Shown: positions 61,851 through 64,000 of the stretch, piece after piece | How the letters are laid out: each line of letters opens with the position of its first letter | Numbering within the stretch: position 1 is the first letter of the stretch | Assembly: GCF_003858645.1 (NCBI RefSeq) | Contig: NZ_RQJP01000005.1 | Span: 558,001-622,000 of the forward strand | Reading direction: 5' to 3' | Length of the DNA: 64,000 bases | Origin: Larkinella knui | GTDB taxonomy: Bacteria > Bacteroidota > Bacteroidia > Cytophagales > Spirosomataceae | Translations under genes and position numbers: made by a program | Notes under the pieces: generated by a model | The model's database searches: none | What the model was told of the DNA's origin: nothing | The model's input: the letters and a program-made list of their open reading frames with translations, nothing else

Positions 61851-64000
61851 CTACTTCCGTTTAGCCGTTGGCTGCTCGGCGGCTATCTGCATTTCTCGCA
61901 CTTTCGGCAACAAAGAACTGGTTGGGTAATCGCGGATGAATTCGATCAGTGCCTGACGGTAGGGCTCAACACCCCGCACTTTGCCAATCAGGATGACACG
62001 CAGTACGGCCATTTTATCTTCAATCAGACTACCGGTTAGGGCACTCATGGCGGTTTCGGCCCGGCTCAGGGCTTCACTCAAATTATTGGCTTTGTAGAGA
62101 TTGTAGATTTCCGTATAAACGCGCTGCGCTTCGGTCTCGCCGGTTGCCGTATGGGCCCCGGTCGTACCGGTTTTTCCGACCTGCCGGGCATAGGACGAGG
62201 TTGGGAATTCCGCCAGCAGCTTTTCCTTCCAAGTAGAGGTGCGGTTCAACTGATCATTCGAAACCATCAGCAAATAATAAACCTCTGGTTTGACGCCGGT
62301 ATTCGGATACCGGGTCAGCAAGGTTTCGAAAGTTGGAATGGCTTGATCCGGCTGATTGAATTGAAATTTATACAATTTGCCCAGGTGATAATACGCATTT
62401 TCCAACCGCTGATTGGACAGTTTCAACGCTTCCGGACTAAAGGGAATGGTCGCATATAGGGCGTCTTTCTGAGCTTTTCGCTCGGCGGCCGACAAAACGC
62501 CCGAACTGGAACTTTCCGGCCCATTGGCATTGAGAGCGGTTCCGGTTTGGGGCGGAGAATCGACCGCTCCAATTTGCGCCGAAGATTCTTTTTGGCTTCG
62601 ACGCCAGTTGTCTTCCAGTTGGCGGGTTCCCCACTTCTGCATAAATTCCGTCCGGCCCTGCGTAACCATGATGGGATTGTACAAAAGCCACCGTTGATCG
62701 GCCGGAATATCTGACGAAGTCGCCGGGCGATTGGCCGCCTGAGTGGCAATTTCCTGAGCCCGGGCCAGCAGAGCCTGCTGCTGTTTCTGTTTGCGGTCGA
62801 TGGCTTCATTCAGATGCTGGTCGAGGGCGGCCGGATTCATTTGGGCCAGTTTTTGCAGGCTGTCTTCGGTCTGAATGGTTTGTTGCTGCTCAACGAATTC
62901 ATCCAGAAACACTTTCCGATTGGCCAGGGCTTTATAATCCGCGGATTGTTGGGGCAACAAAGCCAGTGCGCTGTCGTAATACGCTTTGGCGGTTGGGAAA
63001 TTCTGTAATTTTTCGAAATACAGCTTTCCCATTTCCTGGTAGGTATACGGAATCTGGCTCGTGTTGGAAGTGGTTTCGTGGATTGATTTCTTCCAGTATT
63101 CGATGGCTTTCGGGTAGCGTCCATTCCGCGCTTCCAGCAGCCCCATCGTGTAGTAAATCTTGTCTTTCAGGTCGGTATTTTTCCGGTCATTCAACATGCG
63201 GGTAAACCGTTCGTTGCTGGTGCGCCCGCCCTGAATGGAGTAAATGGTGGCATAAAACGACTGCTCGTAGGTGGGCCGGTTTTTTAATACCTGGCGATAG
63301 TGGGCTATGGCCTGTTCCGGTTTTCCGGTCAGATCATACAGTTGACCGGCAATCAGATGCAAACGGGCGGTCGTTTCACCTTTTTTCAGGAAAGGAAAGG
63401 TGGCATCCAGCAAAGCCGCCGACACCGCGTATTCCTGTTTCTGCTGGTGTAAATACGCTTTCGTTAAATAATAGTCCCGTGTATTGGCCTTATTAAGTGG
63501 TTGAACACGAAGGTATTCCGCCACATTTAAACCGTTTGTGTAGGCACCGGTTTCCACGTAGGTTCGCATGAGGCCAATCAACGCTTCGTGTTTTTCATCC
63601 TCGCCTTCGCCCTTGGTATTGACATATTTAAACACCTCCATGGCATTGCCATAATCCTGGCGATACAAGCGGGCGGTGCCTAATAGTATATAGCTATTAT
63701 CCAGCCATTTGCTATTCTGGTGGCGCTCCGCTACCAGCGATGCCTTCTTGATGGCGTCGTCCAGTTGTGCTTTTACAGGTTCTAACCTGGTGGAATCGAG
63801 CGGCAGCAGAATGGGCAGGGGCTGGTTGTAATTTTCCTGGTACGTTTTATGCTGATAGCGCTCCACTTCCCGAAGCCGGTCGCGGGCAATCAGGTAGGCG
63901 TTGTAGCGGGCGTTCAGGTTATGATAGGCGACCGGGAGCTTCTTCTGGCTGTATTGTGAACAGCTGCTGACCAAAACCAGGACAACAACCGATAGGAAGC
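61851..64000 (-). CDS. T9SS periplasmic lipoprotein SprE/PorW-like, 5' end beyond the window
   Basis: More than 715 residues are read; the start is off the edge. The visible N-terminus FLSVVVLVLVSSCSQY is a lipoprotein signal (lipobox VSSC). The mature part opens YHNLNARYNAYLIARDRLREVE, the PorW/SprE hallmark. TPR-like repeats follow (WLDNSYILLGTARLYRQDYGNAMEVF, TARLHLIAGQLYDLTGKPEQAIAHY, KIYYTMGLLEARNGRYPKAIEYWKKS). A Gln-rich coiled segment at about 400-430 leads into the C-terminal repeats (AYYHLGKLYKFQFNQPDQAIPTFETLL). SprE/PorW is required for type IX secretion and gliding. Confidence 0.88.
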   Translation of the reverse strand, partial: FLSVVVLVLVSSCSQYSQKKLPVAYHNLNARYNAYLIARDRLREVERYQHKTYQENYNQPLPILLPLDSTRLEPVKAQLDDAIKKASLVAERHQNSKWLDNSYILLGTARLYRQDYGNAMEVFKYVNTKGEGEDEKHEALIGLMRTYVETGAYTNGLNVAEYLRVQPLNKANTRDYYLTKAYLHQQKQEYAVSAALLDATFPFLKKGETTARLHLIAGQLYDLTGKPEQAIAHYRQVLKNRPTYEQSFYATIYSIQGGRTSNERFTRMLNDRKNTDLKDKIYYTMGLLEARNGRYPKAIEYWKKSIHETTSNTSQIPYTYQEMGKLYFEKLQNFPTAKAYYDSALALLPQQSADYKALANRKVFLDEFVEQQQTIQTEDSLQKLAQMNPAALDQHLNEAIDRKQKQQQALLARAQEIATQAANRPATSSDIPADQRWLLYNPIMVTQGRTEFMQKWGTRQLEDNWRRSQKESSAQIGAVDSPPQTGTALNANGPESSSSGVLSAAERKAQKDALYATIPFSPEALKLSNQRLENAYYHLGKLYKFQFNQPDQAIPTFETLLTRYPNTGVKPEVYYLLMVSNDQLNRTSTWKEKLLAEFPTSSYARQVGKTGTTGAHTATGETEAQRVYTEIYNLYKANNLSEALSRAETAMSALTGSLIEDKMAVLRVILIGKVRGVEPYRQALIEFIRDYPTSSLLPKVREMQIAAEQPTAKRK

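Noticed and set aside
1-64000. tRNA, rRNA, tmRNA or known riboswitches
   Set aside because: Spacers were scanned by eye and no cloverleaf or known conserved core was found; a covariance-model search would be decisive.

Overview
The window is chromosomal DNA from a Bacteroidota bacterium, most likely order Cytophagales (Spirosoma/Larkinella-like; the genus is inference). The evidence is a complete gldKLMN cluster with an SprF/PorP gene, an SprE/PorW-like gene at the right edge, a SusC/SusD pair driven by an ECF sigma factor and FecR anti-sigma factor, the DUF4271-hemD gene order, and -7 elements of the Bacteroidota type TAnnTTTG. No rRNA, tRNA, prophage or CRISPR array was seen.

Left part (1-16.3 kb): a truncated topoisomerase IB gene, a frameshifted outer-membrane beta-barrel gene, a SulP anion transporter, an OmpR-type two-component system, a ceramidase-like hydrolase, and then the most striking locus. 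This is a single-domain Y1 (IS200/RAYT-type) transposase followed by about 830 bp of short TCC-loop hairpins arranged as two facing half-arrays. Next come an exported MTA/SAH nucleosidase and an exported Rid protein (divergent), a purine permease, a LytS/LytTR pair and a DPP4-type peptidase.

Middle (16.4-34.4 kb): a sulfated-glycan-type utilisation locus (sigma factor, FecR, SusC with STN domain, SusD, two sulfatases, no glycoside hydrolase), an amidase, a housekeeping run (coaE, YbbR-domain protein, yajC, DUF1573, YtxH, nusB), and an ABC exporter.

34.4-38.0 kb holds a two-gene ABC transporter next to an AT-rich island. The island contains two overlapping small membrane-protein genes and the remnant of a small HTH gene. 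A related 35-bp element lies just upstream of both the ABC operon and the HTH remnant, which suggests one cassette.

38.0-50.0 kb: dipeptide epimerase, amidohydrolase, ispF, M16 peptidase, TPR protein, phosphotriesterase-like protein, dnaX with an A10 slippery run, sucD, a DUF4271 gene and hemD. 50.2-64 kb: gliding/type IX secretion genes (sprF-like, gldK, gldL, gldM, gldN), uvrC, glycerate kinase, a bifunctional PBP1A and the SprE/PorW-like lipoprotein. Long, nearly perfect intergenic inverted repeats recur through the window; some look like terminators between convergent genes, while others lie in promoter regions.
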